A stretch of DNA of 64,000 nucleotides from Orychophragmus violaceus (Eukaryota; Streptophyta; Magnoliopsida; Brassicales; Brassicaceae). Location of the stretch: contig CM058231.1 of the NCBI GenBank assembly GCA_030180135.1, positions 49,858,235 to 49,922,234 of the forward strand, given 5' to 3'. Shown one piece after another: positions 45,788 to 56,446 of the stretch (position 1 is its first letter; each line of letters starts with the position of its first letter). The translations under genes and the position numbers were made by a program. The notes beneath the pieces are model-generated. The model did not search any database. It worked only from the letters and a program-made list of their open reading frames with translations, and was not told the origin of the DNA.

Positions 45788-46165
45788 ATGGATTCGATGC
45801 AGCAAAGAAGAGATGGTATTGTATCTCTCCCCAGCTCAGACACCAAGATCAAGTGATAAATCAGCCAGAGAATCGAGGTATTCTGAATCATATACAGCCA
45901 ATAGAAATGATAGAGAAAAGGGTGTGAATTTGAAAGTCATATTGCGTTGCAGGTGAGCTTTTTAACTTTTCAGTTTGCTCTGAGTTGTTTATATATTGGC
46001 CTCTTTTGGGTTTAGTAAATCTTTCTCACCTGTTCTTTGTTCATATAGGCCATTGAGCTGAGGACGAGGCTAGAATACATAGCCGGTGGTGATTTCGTGT
46101 AACAAACATCGAAGAGAAGTTGATGCTACTCATAGCATTGTTGGAAAGTGATAGACATCGTCTAT
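45788..46165 (+). pseudogene. Kinesin-5 N-terminal fragment
   Basis: The ATG at 45788 begins MDSMQQRRDGIVSL, and after a two-base deletion the frame reads TPRSSDKSARESR and GVNLKVILRCRPL, the N-terminus of plant kinesin-5 motor proteins. A GT-AG intron at 45953-46048 is retained within the CRPL codons. After it the frame is lost again, and similarity fades near 46165, before the nucleotide-binding loop. It is a DNA-level copy or relic, not a processed pseudogene. Kinesin-5 acts on spindle and cortical microtubules; this fragment has no motor domain. Confidence 0.7.
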
Positions 46166-46413
46166 CGTCTACTGACGTGGCAAGATGGCGTGGAGGAAAT
46201 AATGGAGCTAAGAAGTGAAGTATGAGAATCAAGCTCAACTGAAGATGAAAGGCATGCGATTTATGTTGAATGTATAGCAAGCGCCATGAGCTTGTGATGA
46301 TCGACATGAGATCATCAGTCAACATTGCCATGAGATATTGATCTGCTTCTGTGTAATTCGCATTTCTATCTTCAATAAAGAGTTACGGATTAGCAAAGTC
46401 TATCATTGGTGCG

Positions 46414-47370
46414 GTGAGCTCGGTTCGGGTCAAACGCGATGGTGATGAGAATTGGGAAGAATTGAGACCGATGTTGATGCGCAGAGCTAATTCTTCAATG
46501 GTGATGGTTAGCAGAGCTATATCAGTGGGGAATCAGCCGATTGTTTCTGATATTGATGATCGTCCGATGAAATCGAGAGCTACAGTGGTGTTGAATGATT
46601 CTCCGATGAGTCCGAGAGGTTCACGAGATTCCGACGAAGGGGAGGTCGCGATCCGATCGAAAATCGAGTATCTCAACCAAGGTTATACGTATTTGATCAA
46701 TCAGGTAGCTGAAACCAAACACAGTATGGCGGACATGAAGGAGCAGCTGAAATCGATTGTAAGGACATTGGGGAAACAACCAATTCAGTCCAATTCAAAA
46801 GAATTTGCAACATCGCCACATCCAGCAACTTCGATTGGCCAATTCCAGGTACAGAATTCTGATCTGGAACTAAACCGGAGGAATTTACAACTAGGTTATC
46901 GAACTGGGAATTGTAATGTTGCAATTGACGATAGTAGGTTCGAAGAAAGATTGTATATGTTCGACGAAACAAATCCGTGTCTCTGGATTTCGAAATCAGA
47001 ACTGTTTTTATGCCACTTCAGTGATGAAGACAAAATGGTCATGATTTGGGCATACCTAGAAGGATCTGCAAAGAAATGGTTTGCCTGGGTGTGGAGACAC
47101 GGTGGATTCAATGATTGGACTGATTTTAAACAAAAATTACTGGATAGGTTTGAGCATGTTACGAGTTCTGTGAAAGGAGTTCCTGTGAGCTCTGTTGACT
47201 GTCAGGTTTATAGTTACTCTTCACTGGAAACAATGCTCAAGCAAACCTCTCTTCCTGAGTCAGAAGTAATACATAAAACATATTCATTACTTGCTAGTGA
47301 TCATGAAGCAGTTTTGAATGGTGTAATAGAATCCATTGATTGTGTGGAGATGGTTGATCTCCTTCCGTAA
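46414..47370 (+). CDS. Gag-like protein of the 46-49 kb element
   Basis: This 318-codon ORF has an N-terminal low-complexity part (residues 1-80), a coiled-coil-like segment (about 85-125, YLNQGYTYLINQVAETKHS) and a capsid-type region (about 185-250) with FDETNPCLWISKSELFLC and AKKWFAWVWRHGG...WTDFKQKLLDRF. The latter is the pattern of Ty3/gypsy retrotransposon gag. No zinc knuckle is present. The frame is open throughout, unlike its neighbours, so it decayed little or is constrained. The start is the first Met of the open frame. Confidence 0.6.
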   Translation: MSSVRVKRDGDENWEELRPMLMRRANSSMVMVSRAISVGNQPIVSDIDDRPMKSRATVVLNDSPMSPRGSRDSDEGEVAIRSKIEYLNQGYTYLINQVAETKHSMADMKEQLKSIVRTLGKQPIQSNSKEFATSPHPATSIGQFQVQNSDLELNRRNLQLGYRTGNCNVAIDDSRFEERLYMFDETNPCLWISKSELFLCHFSDEDKMVMIWAYLEGSAKKWFAWVWRHGGFNDWTDFKQKLLDRFEHVTSSVKGVPVSSVDCQVYSYSSLETMLKQTSLPESEVIHKTYSLLASDHEAVLNGVIESIDCVEMVDLLP

Positions 47371-47592
47371 CATGAACCGATACAGAGCATTAATAGGGAA
47401 CATGATTTGATGCAAAAGTCATGTTCAACATCACCAATTCAGATTCACCACAATGCATCTAGCCATGACAAGATCACAACAGTTTCACTTTTGGAACCAA
47501 GTTGTCTTCTACAATGGCAGCAAACTCAGCTTTCGATTTTTGGGAACGGTTTGTATGCATATAGAGTTGGTGGCAGTGAAAAGATGTAAGCA

Positions 47593-48750
47593 GTGACGTC
47601 TTTCGTAGTATCAAATGAGGACGAATGTATACCGACGTCTCATTACGGTTATGATATTTGGCAGCCTGCAATTATGGATGAACGTTTTGATCATTTGAGT
47701 GATAAGAAAGCAGGAAGTGGGAAGGTTTCTCATCTTAGCACTCTGATTTCAACGCCTTCTGGTGTCCACCTATCTGATCACACGATGGGACAAGTTCCAA
47801 GTAACCAAGAGAAGATGAAATGGTTCAAAACTTGGAAGTTCAAGTTCAAAAGTATCAATATATTACAGATAGTTACAAGACACGAGTTTCAGTTCAGAGT
47901 GATGCTACGTTTAAAAGAGTTACGAGACGCAACTACTGCTCAGAGATATCCTATTCATGTGGAACGATTAGTGGATGTTACTTGGATGATCTCAGAACAG
48001 CAACATTTTGTACTAAATAAGAAGTTTTTCAAATCATGGCACTTCAAATACAAACCTGAGAACAGGAACCTGAAGAGACAACACAATCATGTTATCTACT
48101 TTGTATATTTGGCTGAATCTGGGTGTTATTTGCGGAGAATTAAAGAGATTGGAATGTTGTCGAAGTGTTGGAAATTTCAATTTCAATACTTGGCGTTTTA
48201 TGAGGACCAGCTTGAAGAGAATTATTCCACAGTGTTGAAGTATTGGCGTTTTATGCTGGGGATTGTCAAGGAACCGCGTTTTCGGAAACCAATGACAAAC
48301 TCACGGGATTGGTTTCACATTCCCATCATTTTCACATTGTGGACAGTACATGAGCTGGTTTGCCTTATGGAGAGGTTTATGCAAGATTACGCAGGGAAGG
48401 TTGCTAGAGCTCCAATTCATGCAACTCAATGGAGGAATGACGAGATTATGGTTGCAGTTGAACACAGACGAAAAACGATCAGAATTGCAGCCACAAGGAT
48501 TTTTTCAGAGGAGTTCTCCACTGCTTTTACTCAGCTCAAGCTTGAGGGCAAGCTTGTTTTCAAAGAAGGGAGTATACAAGAGATATTTGACTTGCTTGTT
48601 GATAGTGGATGTGTTACTTTGGTTGTTATCACCAGTTTGGAATGCTGGTATTCTCGTGAAGCATCTGAGAAAACAGGGGGAAGAAACAGAGCTGATTGCT
48701 CAGTGCTTATTACAAGCTTTTCAACAGCTTACACATACTCGACTGGATAA
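47593..48750 (+). CDS. Unknown 385-codon ORF with repeated W-K-F-K motifs
   Basis: I do not recognise this protein. It contains spaced variants of one motif: WFKTWKFKFK (residues 77-86), FFKSWHFKYK (145-154), LSKCWKFQFQ (189-198) and VLKYWRF (214-220). A fifth, MRKSWMFKYK, lies downstream in another frame near 48880. The C-terminal third (about 260-340) has a mixed amphipathic pattern. It lies 220 bases after the gag-like ORF on the same strand, where pol would be expected. The start is the first Met after a stop near 47588; it may continue an older upstream frame (47407-47589). Confidence 0.5.
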   Translation: MTSFVVSNEDECIPTSHYGYDIWQPAIMDERFDHLSDKKAGSGKVSHLSTLISTPSGVHLSDHTMGQVPSNQEKMKWFKTWKFKFKSINILQIVTRHEFQFRVMLRLKELRDATTAQRYPIHVERLVDVTWMISEQQHFVLNKKFFKSWHFKYKPENRNLKRQHNHVIYFVYLAESGCYLRRIKEIGMLSKCWKFQFQYLAFYEDQLEENYSTVLKYWRFMLGIVKEPRFRKPMTNSRDWFHIPIIFTLWTVHELVCLMERFMQDYAGKVARAPIHATQWRNDEIMVAVEHRRKTIRIAATRIFSEEFSTAFTQLKLEGKLVFKEGSIQEIFDLLVDSGCVTLVVITSLECWYSREASEKTGGRNRADCSVLITSFSTAYTYSTG

Positions 48751-48997
48751 AGGGAATCTGTTGTTTCAAGAGAAAGTTTATACAGTGATGGATCGTCAAT
48801 GGAGTACAGAAATAGAGATTTTATTGATGCATATCAGGACAACTCTATTACAAGTACAACTACAACGAATTGAGAAAATGAGGAAATCTTGGATGTTTAA
48901 GTATAAAAGAGATACAAGGAGAATTCAGATGCTAAATTTAGCCAAAGGAAGGTTGTATTGGTGTTGCAGCAGAAGAAAAGAGTCGAGAATGAGTGAA

Positions 48998-49002
48998 GTA
49001 TG
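48998..49002. repeat. Presumed target-site duplication of E5 (left copy)
   Basis: GTATG precedes the E5 LTR. The partner is outside the window, so this is unverified. Confidence 0.4.
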
Positions 49003-49833
49003 TGAAGGATTATGTGTGTTCATTGGTGTAATTATCAGGTTACAACCTAGCACATAATCAACTAGGATCTAGGTGATTTGCAGTTGAATCATAAACAGAT
49101 CAGATTCATTACCTTATGATTGCAGCGGATTGATCAAAGGAATGAAGAGATCACAGAGAGCTGATGATAACCGGCTCCTCCTAGGTATCCACACTCTTAC
49201 AAGCTACTGGATCAGGCTGCTAGACCAAGTTGGAATCAACAGAGAGAGAGATGGAACAAGATGGGATTTGTCCCTGCCGTTTAACGGAGGTAATATCTCT
49301 AGGCCAATCGGAGACTTGATAGCTGGTAAGAGAGTGGCCACTCCCAAACGGACTTGCCCAAGTCGTTTGCATTGTCAGTATCAAATCTGGTCCGATGAAC
49401 ATGGTCTGGCTATATAAGGATGACACGCATCTTGCCTTATGCCAGATCGAGATATTGAGACAAAAGGATTAGGGAATGTAGGATTCCAGTACAAGTGGGA
49501 GATTGTTGGGAATGTCCTGAAATCTACTGTACTATCTCTAGAAAGTATGATAAGTGTCGAGATCAGACATAAGTCATAAATACTGGGTGATCATGATGAC
49601 TTGCTAGAGCCCGCTCATGATCTATAAGTTTAGGACTTATTACCAGTATTGTATGATCCCTAAGGGTCACACACCATAGCTAACGGGAAAGTTAAAATGG
49701 AATTAATACGGTAAGATGCAAGGCATTCACTGTATTTGTACAGAGAATTGGGCCAGACAAAATACAATTATTTTGTCTGATTTGGGTCTTGGGCCCAAAA
49801 GCCTAATAGGCCATTAGTTTAATAACTTGGGCC

Positions 49834-49842
49834 CATATAAGG
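49834..49842 (+). promoter_or_regulatory. TATA box of the inverted U3 copy (plus-facing)
   Basis: CATATAAGG on the plus strand, mirror of 49896-49904. It would start transcripts about 25-30 bp to the right, reading into the right arm and antisense to E5 gag-pol. Expression is inferred. Confidence 0.55.
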
Positions 49843-49895
49843 AAGAGGGAGGCGCAGATGGGGTGTGTTGTTACCCTAGGCTGCGCCTCCCTCTT

Positions 49896-49904
49896 CCTTA
49901 TATG
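49896..49904 (-). promoter_or_regulatory. TATA box of the normal E5 U3 (minus-facing)
   Basis: CATATAAGG on the minus strand. Start sites about 25-30 bp downstream fall in the palindrome spacer, so the palindrome centre coincides with the predicted U3/R boundary. Confidence 0.6.
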
Positions 49905-50245
49905 GGCCCAAGTTATTAAACTAATGGCCTATTAGGCTTTTGGGCCCAAGACCCAAATCAGACAAAATAACTGTATTTTGTCTGGCCCAATTCTCTGTAC
50001 AAATACAGTGAATGCCTTGCATCTTACCGTATTAATTCCATTTTAACTTTCCCGTTAGCTATGGTGTGTGACCCTTAGGGATCATACAATACTGGTAATA
50101 AGTCCTAAACTTATAGATCATGAGCGGGCTCTAGCAAGTCATCATGATCACCCAGTATTTATGACTTATGTCTGATCTCGACACTTATCATACTTTCTAG
50201 AGATAGTACAGTAGATTTCAGGACATTCCCAACAATCTCCCACTT

Positions 50246-51067
50246 GTACTGGAATCCTACATTCCCTAATCCTTTTGTCTCAATATCTCGATCTGGCATA
50301 AGGCAAGATGCGTGTCATCCTTATATAGCCAGACCATGTTCATCGGACCAGATTTGATACTGACAATGCAAACGACTTGGGCAAGTCCATTTGGGAGTGG
50401 TCACTCTCTTACCAGCTATCAAGTCTCCGATTGGCCTAGAGATATTACCTCCGTTAAACGGCAGGGATAAATCCCATCTTGTTCCATCACTATGAACTAC
50501 ACACTTTATAATACACCCAACCAAGGTCCTTATAGCTCCCAGTTACGAAACAGCGTTAGACAATGATCAAAGCGCATCACTCCATGTGCAGCCACATGCA
50601 TGCGAACTCAGGTCTAAGGACTATACTCTATAGTCGTATATGAGAATCTCTTATGACACAGATATTAATATCTTGTAGAGTTCTCATCAGCGGGCCATGT
50701 CCGGTCATATGCTCCCCTACATATACCTATGTGTCGAATTTGATGCCGCGCATCTATGACCCCTCGAAACTTGGTCATAAGTCTCAACACATTCTAGTCT
50801 CAAATGGTTGTTGGTGTTCCAATTTCAACAACCTTCGACTATGGACACTATGATTTATGTCATTTCGTTAAACATGGGGTTTCAGGATCAAGTCTACTCA
50901 TGTACTTCGATGGCCCATATATAATGACATGAATCATTTTGGAACGATTATTTTATATCACAGTTAAAAATAATCCAGAAATAAAATTTCATTAACATTT
51001 AAAATGTTTACAAGAACCAATCAAAATAACTAAAATAAAGCCCTCACAACTCCCACTCAAAAAGAGA
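50246..51067. other. E5 3' untranslated region
   Basis: It resembles E3 (25784-26620). The first 240 bp are part of the palindrome's right arm. No sense-strand gene. Confidence 0.6.
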
Positions 51068-54000
51068 TTACATTTGAATATCTCTAATTCCTACAGCAGC
51101 AGTATGCAACTCGTGCTTAGGTCTCGGGAGTGGCTTTGTCAACGGGTCAGCCACGTTCTCATCAGTGGGAACTCTGCTGACCATCACTTCACCTCTATTC
51201 ACTATATCACGAATCAGGTGATACCTTCTCATAATGTGTTTGGATTTCTGATGATGTCTCGGTTCCTTGGCTTGAGCAATTGCACCATTGTTGTCACAAT
51301 ACAGTGTTAGAGGCTCAGTAGCATTTGGGAATACACCGAGTTCAATAAAGAAGTTCCTTATCCAAACTCCTTCCTTCGCAGCTTCTGAAGCAGCGATGTA
51401 TTCAGCTTCAGTTGTGGAATCTGCCACGGTGCTCTGCTTGGAGCTCTTCCAACTTACTGCACCGCCATTCAGACAGAAGATGTAACCAGAATGTGACCGG
51501 AAATCATCTTTATCTGTCTGAAAACTTGCATCCGTGAATCCACTAATTTCAAGCACTTCACTTCCTCCGTAAACCAAGAACTTATCCTTAGTATTCCTCA
51601 AATACTTCAGGATATTCTTTACGGCAATCCAGTGACTCTCACCTGGATTAGACTGGTACCTACTCGTCATGCTTAGTGCATAAGCAACATCAGGACGAGT
51701 ACAGATCATGGCATACATGATAGATCCTATAGCCGAAGCATAAGGAATCCTACTCATGCGCTTAAGCTCATCAGGTGTTTTAGGACACTGATCCTTGCTT
51801 AGTGTAGCACCATGTATCATTGGCGTGAATCCTTTCTTGGATTTATCCATTCCGAATCGATGCAGGATTTTGTCTATATAAGCATCTTGACAAAGTCCAA
51901 TCAGCTTTTTAGATCTGTCTCTAAAGATTCGGATTCCAAGAACATACGCGGCTTCACCCATGTCCTTCATGGAAAAACAACTTCCCAGCCAGTCTTTAAC
52001 AGACTTCAGCATTGGAATATCATTTCCATGAAGCAATATGTCATCGACATATAGGATAAGAAACGCCACTTTGCTCCCACTAGTTTTCTTATACACACAT
52101 TGTTCTTCCTCGTTTCTGATGAAGTCAAAATTCTTTATTGCCTCATCAAAACGAAGATTCCAACTCCTGGATGCTTGCTTCAATCCATAAATGGATTTAT
52201 GAAGTTTGCATACTTTCCCAGCATTCTTAGGATCAATGTAACCGTCAGGCTGTGTCATATACACATCCTCCTCCAAGATTCCATTCAGGAAGGCGGTTTT
52301 CACATCCATCTGCCAAATCTCATAATCATAATAAGCGGCAGTTGCTAGGAGAATCCGAATTGATTTCATCATGGCCACTGGTGAATAGGTTTCATCATAG
52401 TCTATACCATGAATTTGTTTGAAACCTTTTGCCACCAACCTGGCCTTGTAAATCTGGACATTTCCATCCATGTCAATCTTCTTCTTGAAGATCCATTTAC
52501 ACTCGATGGCTTTCGCACCAGCGGGTAAGTCAACCAGTGAAAACACTCGGTTGACTGACATGGAGTCCATCTCGGATTCAGTGGCTTCACGCCACTTTGA
52601 GGAGTCAGGGCCCATCATGGCTTCTGCAAAGTTTGAGGGTTCATCACCGTCAATGATCAAAAGATCATGGCAATTAGTCACGAGGAATCCCTGATATCTA
52701 TCGGGTTCGTGACGGATCCTTCCGGATCTTCGAACTTCAGGTACTGCAGGTTCAGGTTCTATTACAACTTCATGTAATTCATCCTGCTGTTCTTCCTCAT
52801 TAGGTTGAACAGGTTCCTGTCCTTCTTGAATTTCATCAAGTTGTACCTTACTCCCACTATCTTTCTTAGAGAGAAATTCTCTCTCAAGAAAAGTACAATC
52901 CCGAGCAACAAAGATCTTGTTCTCGGATCGCAGATAGAAGTAATAAGCCTTGGTATCCCTAGGATAACCAATGAAGTAGCATTTGTCAGATTTTGGTGTA
53001 AGCTTGTCTGAGATTAATCTTTTGACATAGGCTTCACAACCCCAAATTCTGAGAAAAGACATTGCTGGAGCTTTTCCAGTCCATAACTCATATGGTGTCT
53101 TTGCTACTGCTTTTGATGGCACTCTGTTCAGTGTGAACGTTGCGGTCAGCAAAGCATATCCCCAAAAGGATATAGGAAGGTCTGTGTGACTCATCATGGA
53201 TCGGACCATATCTAACAATGTCCGATTCCTTCTCTCAGACACACCATTCCACTGAGGTGTTCCAGGAGGTGTGAGTTGGGAGATGATCCCACACTCACTC
53301 AGATGATCACGGAATTCTTGGCTCAAGTATTCTCCTCCTCGGTCCGACCGAAGAGCCTTAATACTTTTACCAAGCTGGTTCTGTACTTCATTCTGGAATT
53401 CTTTGAACTTCTCAAAGGTTTCCGACTTATGTTTCATCAAGTAGACATATCCATATCTACTGAAATCATCAGTGAATGTAATGAAGTACTGATAGTTTCC
53501 TCTAGCATTTGTGGACATTGGGCCACACACGTCAGTATGTATCAGGCCCAATAGTTCACTGGCCCTTTCTGTAGGTTTATTAAAAGGGGCCCGTGTCATT
53601 TTGCCCATTAGACAAGATTCGCATTGCTCACAAGACTCAAAGTCAAATGAGCCCAAGAGTCCATTTGAATGGAGACTCTTGACGCGTTTCTCACTAATGT
53701 GCCCCAAACGACAATGCCAGAGAAACATTTCATTTTCTTCGTTAGATTTGAACCATTTTGTATTAATGTTATATACTGGAGCAGATTGATCCAGCATGTA
53801 CAGCCCATTAATAAGAGGGGCACAGCCATAGAACATATTATTGAGATTAAAGGAACACAATTTATTCTTAATAGAAAAATCAAATCCTTGCAAATCCAAT
53901 AATGAAACTGAAATGATATTTCTGCTTATAGCAGGTACAAAATAACAATTCTCAAGTTCTAAAATCAATCCAGAAGGTAAAGACAACAAGTAAGTGCCAA

Positions 54001-55030
54001 CGGCCAGTGCTGGAACCTTCGCTCCATTGCCAACCCGCAACTCTACTTGCCCTTGCTTCAACCTTCTACTGTTGCTGAGCGCCTGCATATTAGTACAAAT
54101 ATGAGCCCCACATCCAGTATCTAATACCCAAGTGGTATTATCAGAAGTAGCAGTATTTACTTCAATAACAAAAATACCTGAAGCAGTAGTCTCCAAGGAC
54201 TTCTTCTTCTTCTTCAGACTTTCCTGGTATTTCTTACAGTCCCTGCGATAATGCCCTGCCTCTTTGCAAAAGTGGCAGATATCAGAAGGCCCAGCTTTAG
54301 ACACGGGCTTGGGCTTGGCCTTTTCATTATTGACTGCCTTGCCCTTTCCCTTGTCTGCAGCGGATTTCTTGAAACCCTTGCCCTTCTGCACCATGAGTAC
54401 AGACGGCTCCTTGGCCTTCTTCAGATTAGGTTCTGCAGTCTTGAGCATACCATGTAGCTCAGGCAAAGTCTTTATCAACCCATGCATATTATAGTTCAAG
54501 ATGAACTAGTCATATGCAGGAGTAAGAGACTGCAGAACGATATCACAAGCAAGCTCTTGGCTTATAGGACAGTCGAGTCTAGTCAAATGATCGAGATAAC
54601 CCATCATTTTCAGAACATGTGGACTGACTGCTGCATCCTTAGCCATTTTACAGTCCAAGAGATTCTTTACAGTTTGGAATCTCTCTGTACGAGCCTGCTC
54701 CTGAAACAACGCTTTCAGGTTTGCCATCAGTTCCATGGGACAAGTCAGGCCTTCCCACTGCATCTGCAGTTCGGGAGCCATTGTCGCCAACATTAGGCAA
54801 ACCACGTCATTAGCATCTGAAGAATGCGTATCCCAAGCATTCTTCACAGCTTGTGTGGCATTATTCGCAGGTCTAGGGGGAAGAACTCTTTCAAGGACAT
54901 AAGCCTTCTTCTCCTGCCTGAGCACAAGTCTCAGGTTCCTGGACCAGTTCAGGAAGTTTGATCCGTTCAGTTTGTCCTTCTCAAGGGCAGACCGGATCGA
55001 GAAAGTGTTTTGTGTTGTTGTGCTTGACAT
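51068..55030 (-). pseudogene. E5 gag-pol, single in-frame nonsense codon
   Basis: The start at 55030 reads MSSTTTQNTFSIRSALEKDK. A TAG at about 54503-54505 replaces the CAG (Gln) of the YDQFILN block, splitting gag from a 1143-codon remainder that is otherwise open. That remainder has zinc knuckle CHFCKEAGHYRRDC, protease WVLDTGCGAHIC, the HHCC finger, integrase HTDVCGPM / LRSDRGGEYL / GVSERRNRT, RT MDVKTAFLNG and YVDDILLHGND, and RNase H GFTDASFQTD. Only this one change seems to separate it from a complete polyprotein. Stop readthrough cannot be excluded, but E1 and E2 have no stop here. Confidence 0.9.
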
Positions 55031-56446
55031 AGCTGAAATTATGAGATAATAGAGTTTTAGTTATTTAGTTCATAAAAGAGTAATCTTAAAAACTTATAAG
55101 AAAACTCGCATTGCATTCAAAATTTCTTTGTTTAACCTCATAAGAATGCAATGATTCCGAGACCCATGTTCAACCAAAACCAAAGTGGGCCACTGGCCGT
55201 CACCCGGAATTAGCTTTACTTGGTAAGCATACACACAGCTAGTTATATCCATATAACTCTCGGTTGTGGATTGGGCCCATGGCCCAATTCACCAGATGTC
55301 TCAAGGCCCGGGACTCCCGGTGGCCCAGTCAAGGAAACCAATCTCTTACAGCCAAATAATCACTAAAGTCTGGGACTCCCAATGAAATTAGTGACTATAT
55401 ACTACTTTACTTACGCAAAAACAGACACCTCACACTGTAAGCCATATCTGTAATTGAATAAGCGTTAAGTAGCTGACAAGATTGGGCAAGACATCCAAGC
55501 TTGATATTGGTTTTGAGGATTTTAGGTTTTCTTTCCAAAAATAGAAGATTACTATTTTGGGAAACTTACTTAATTTAGAAACTTTCTAAATTTAGAAATA
55601 TACTAAAAATAGAAATTTCTAATTTAATATTTTATTAAAGTTTTCGGTTGGGTCACAAATTATAGGCCCAATTCTTGGCCCAAGACCACAGAATTCCAAT
55701 TGGCCCAATAATTTGACATAACCGAGTCGGTTCATTAATTCTGGTCCAAGACCAAATTAACTACTTAATCCAACTGGTTATTTACTAAACCAGACCAGCT
55801 CTAAATTATTTGGTCCAACCAAATCAAACTTAGACCAGCCTTCGGTTTAGGTTAAAATTCAATTTTGAATTTAAATCCGGTTTAACCAGAAATTAAATAA
55901 TACCAATTGTATTAAATAATTTCCAGCAAACCGCGATTTGGGTTAACCGCTTGAACCATACATTAATTAAATAATTAATCGATTCATACATTAAAGACAA
56001 ACACGTTTTTGACCTTTTCCAAATTTAATAATCGATTCAGAACATTGACAAAACTTAACAAATCGATTGATAATTAATAATTGAATTTGACTTTTCCATT
56101 ATCGTTTCATGCAATACACATAAAGACAAAACGATTCTTATGATTGAAAAACAAAATCAACAAGCGAATTATTAATTATACAACAAGGTCAACATGTGCG
56201 ATTGTTTAACCTAAAGTCAACAAGCGAATCGCTTGATACTTAACCTTTTACAAATCGTTTGATAATTAATTCAACTATCACTTATTCTTACGATCAACAG
56301 CAAAGTTAAAAGCAAAGTCAACAGCAATTATCGATTCTTACAATAAGACGATATCGACATTAATTATCAAGCTTTCATATCGATTTCTTATTTCTAGGTT
56401 TTCAAAGTTTCAATCAATTTTACTCATTAAAATCGATTCATCAAAC
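55031..56446 (-). other. E5 5' leader (partial, no gene)
   Basis: It matches the E3 leader up to about 55957 and then diverges into AT-rich sequence with ATCGATT words. The GGAAACTTTCTA-type array is shorter here (about 55550-55625). The primer site is not in the window because E6 has inserted. Confidence 0.75.

Larger units (their letters stand above)
46170..49002 (+). mobile_element. Gag-bearing LTR-element derivative without recognisable pol
   Basis: A gag-like ORF follows an AATAAAG-containing, LTR-end-like stretch (about 46370-46410, with a possible primer site ATTGGTGCGGTGA). It is succeeded by a 385-codon ORF unlike any pol domain I know. No RT, RNase H or integrase motif was seen. 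E5 cuts it at 49003, so the rest must lie beyond E5, outside the window. It may be a large non-autonomous derivative. Its left edge is uncertain. Confidence 0.5.
49003..50234 (-). repeat. E5 3' LTR enlarged by an inverted duplication (1232 bp)
   Basis: 49003-49249 is normal U5/R sequence. 49858-50234 is normal R/U3. Between them is an inverted copy of the U3 plus adjoining 3' untranslated sequence. Without it the LTR would be about 625 bp, against 680 bp in E3. Confidence 0.9.
49250..50488. repeat. 608-bp-arm inverted repeat with 23-bp spacer
   Basis: Arms 49250-49857 and 49881-50488 are reverse complements with only a few mismatches and no net indel (paired positions sum to 99738 at every checkpoint). 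The spacer is 49858-49880. The left arm contains a polypurine-tract copy (49493-49503) and the U3 start (49504) in plus orientation. GATGG occurs at both edges of the inserted copy (49250 and 49857). Confidence 0.95.
49003..56446 (-). mobile_element. E5: Ty1/copia retrotransposon with palindromic 3' LTR
   Basis: On the minus strand the order is leader (55034-56446, cut by E6), gag-pol (51068-55030, one nonsense), 3' untranslated region, polypurine tract (50235-50245) and an aberrant 3' LTR (49003-50234). Its LTR family is that of E3 (TGAAGGATTATG start), and its proteins are related to, but clearly diverged from, E1/E2/E6. The 5' LTR and primer site must lie beyond E6, to the right of the window. 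Confidence 0.9.

Noticed and set aside
44153..46165. Functional host genes
   Set aside because: Frameshifts, an insertion and loss of most of each protein rule out intact products, so both are listed as pseudogene fragments.
49003..50234. Reading the E5 LTR palindrome as two separate head-to-head elements
   Set aside because: Only one U5 side is present, the inverted copy stops inside the 3' untranslated region, and GATGG microhomology bounds it. An internal inverted duplication fits better, though an assembly artefact cannot be excluded without reads.
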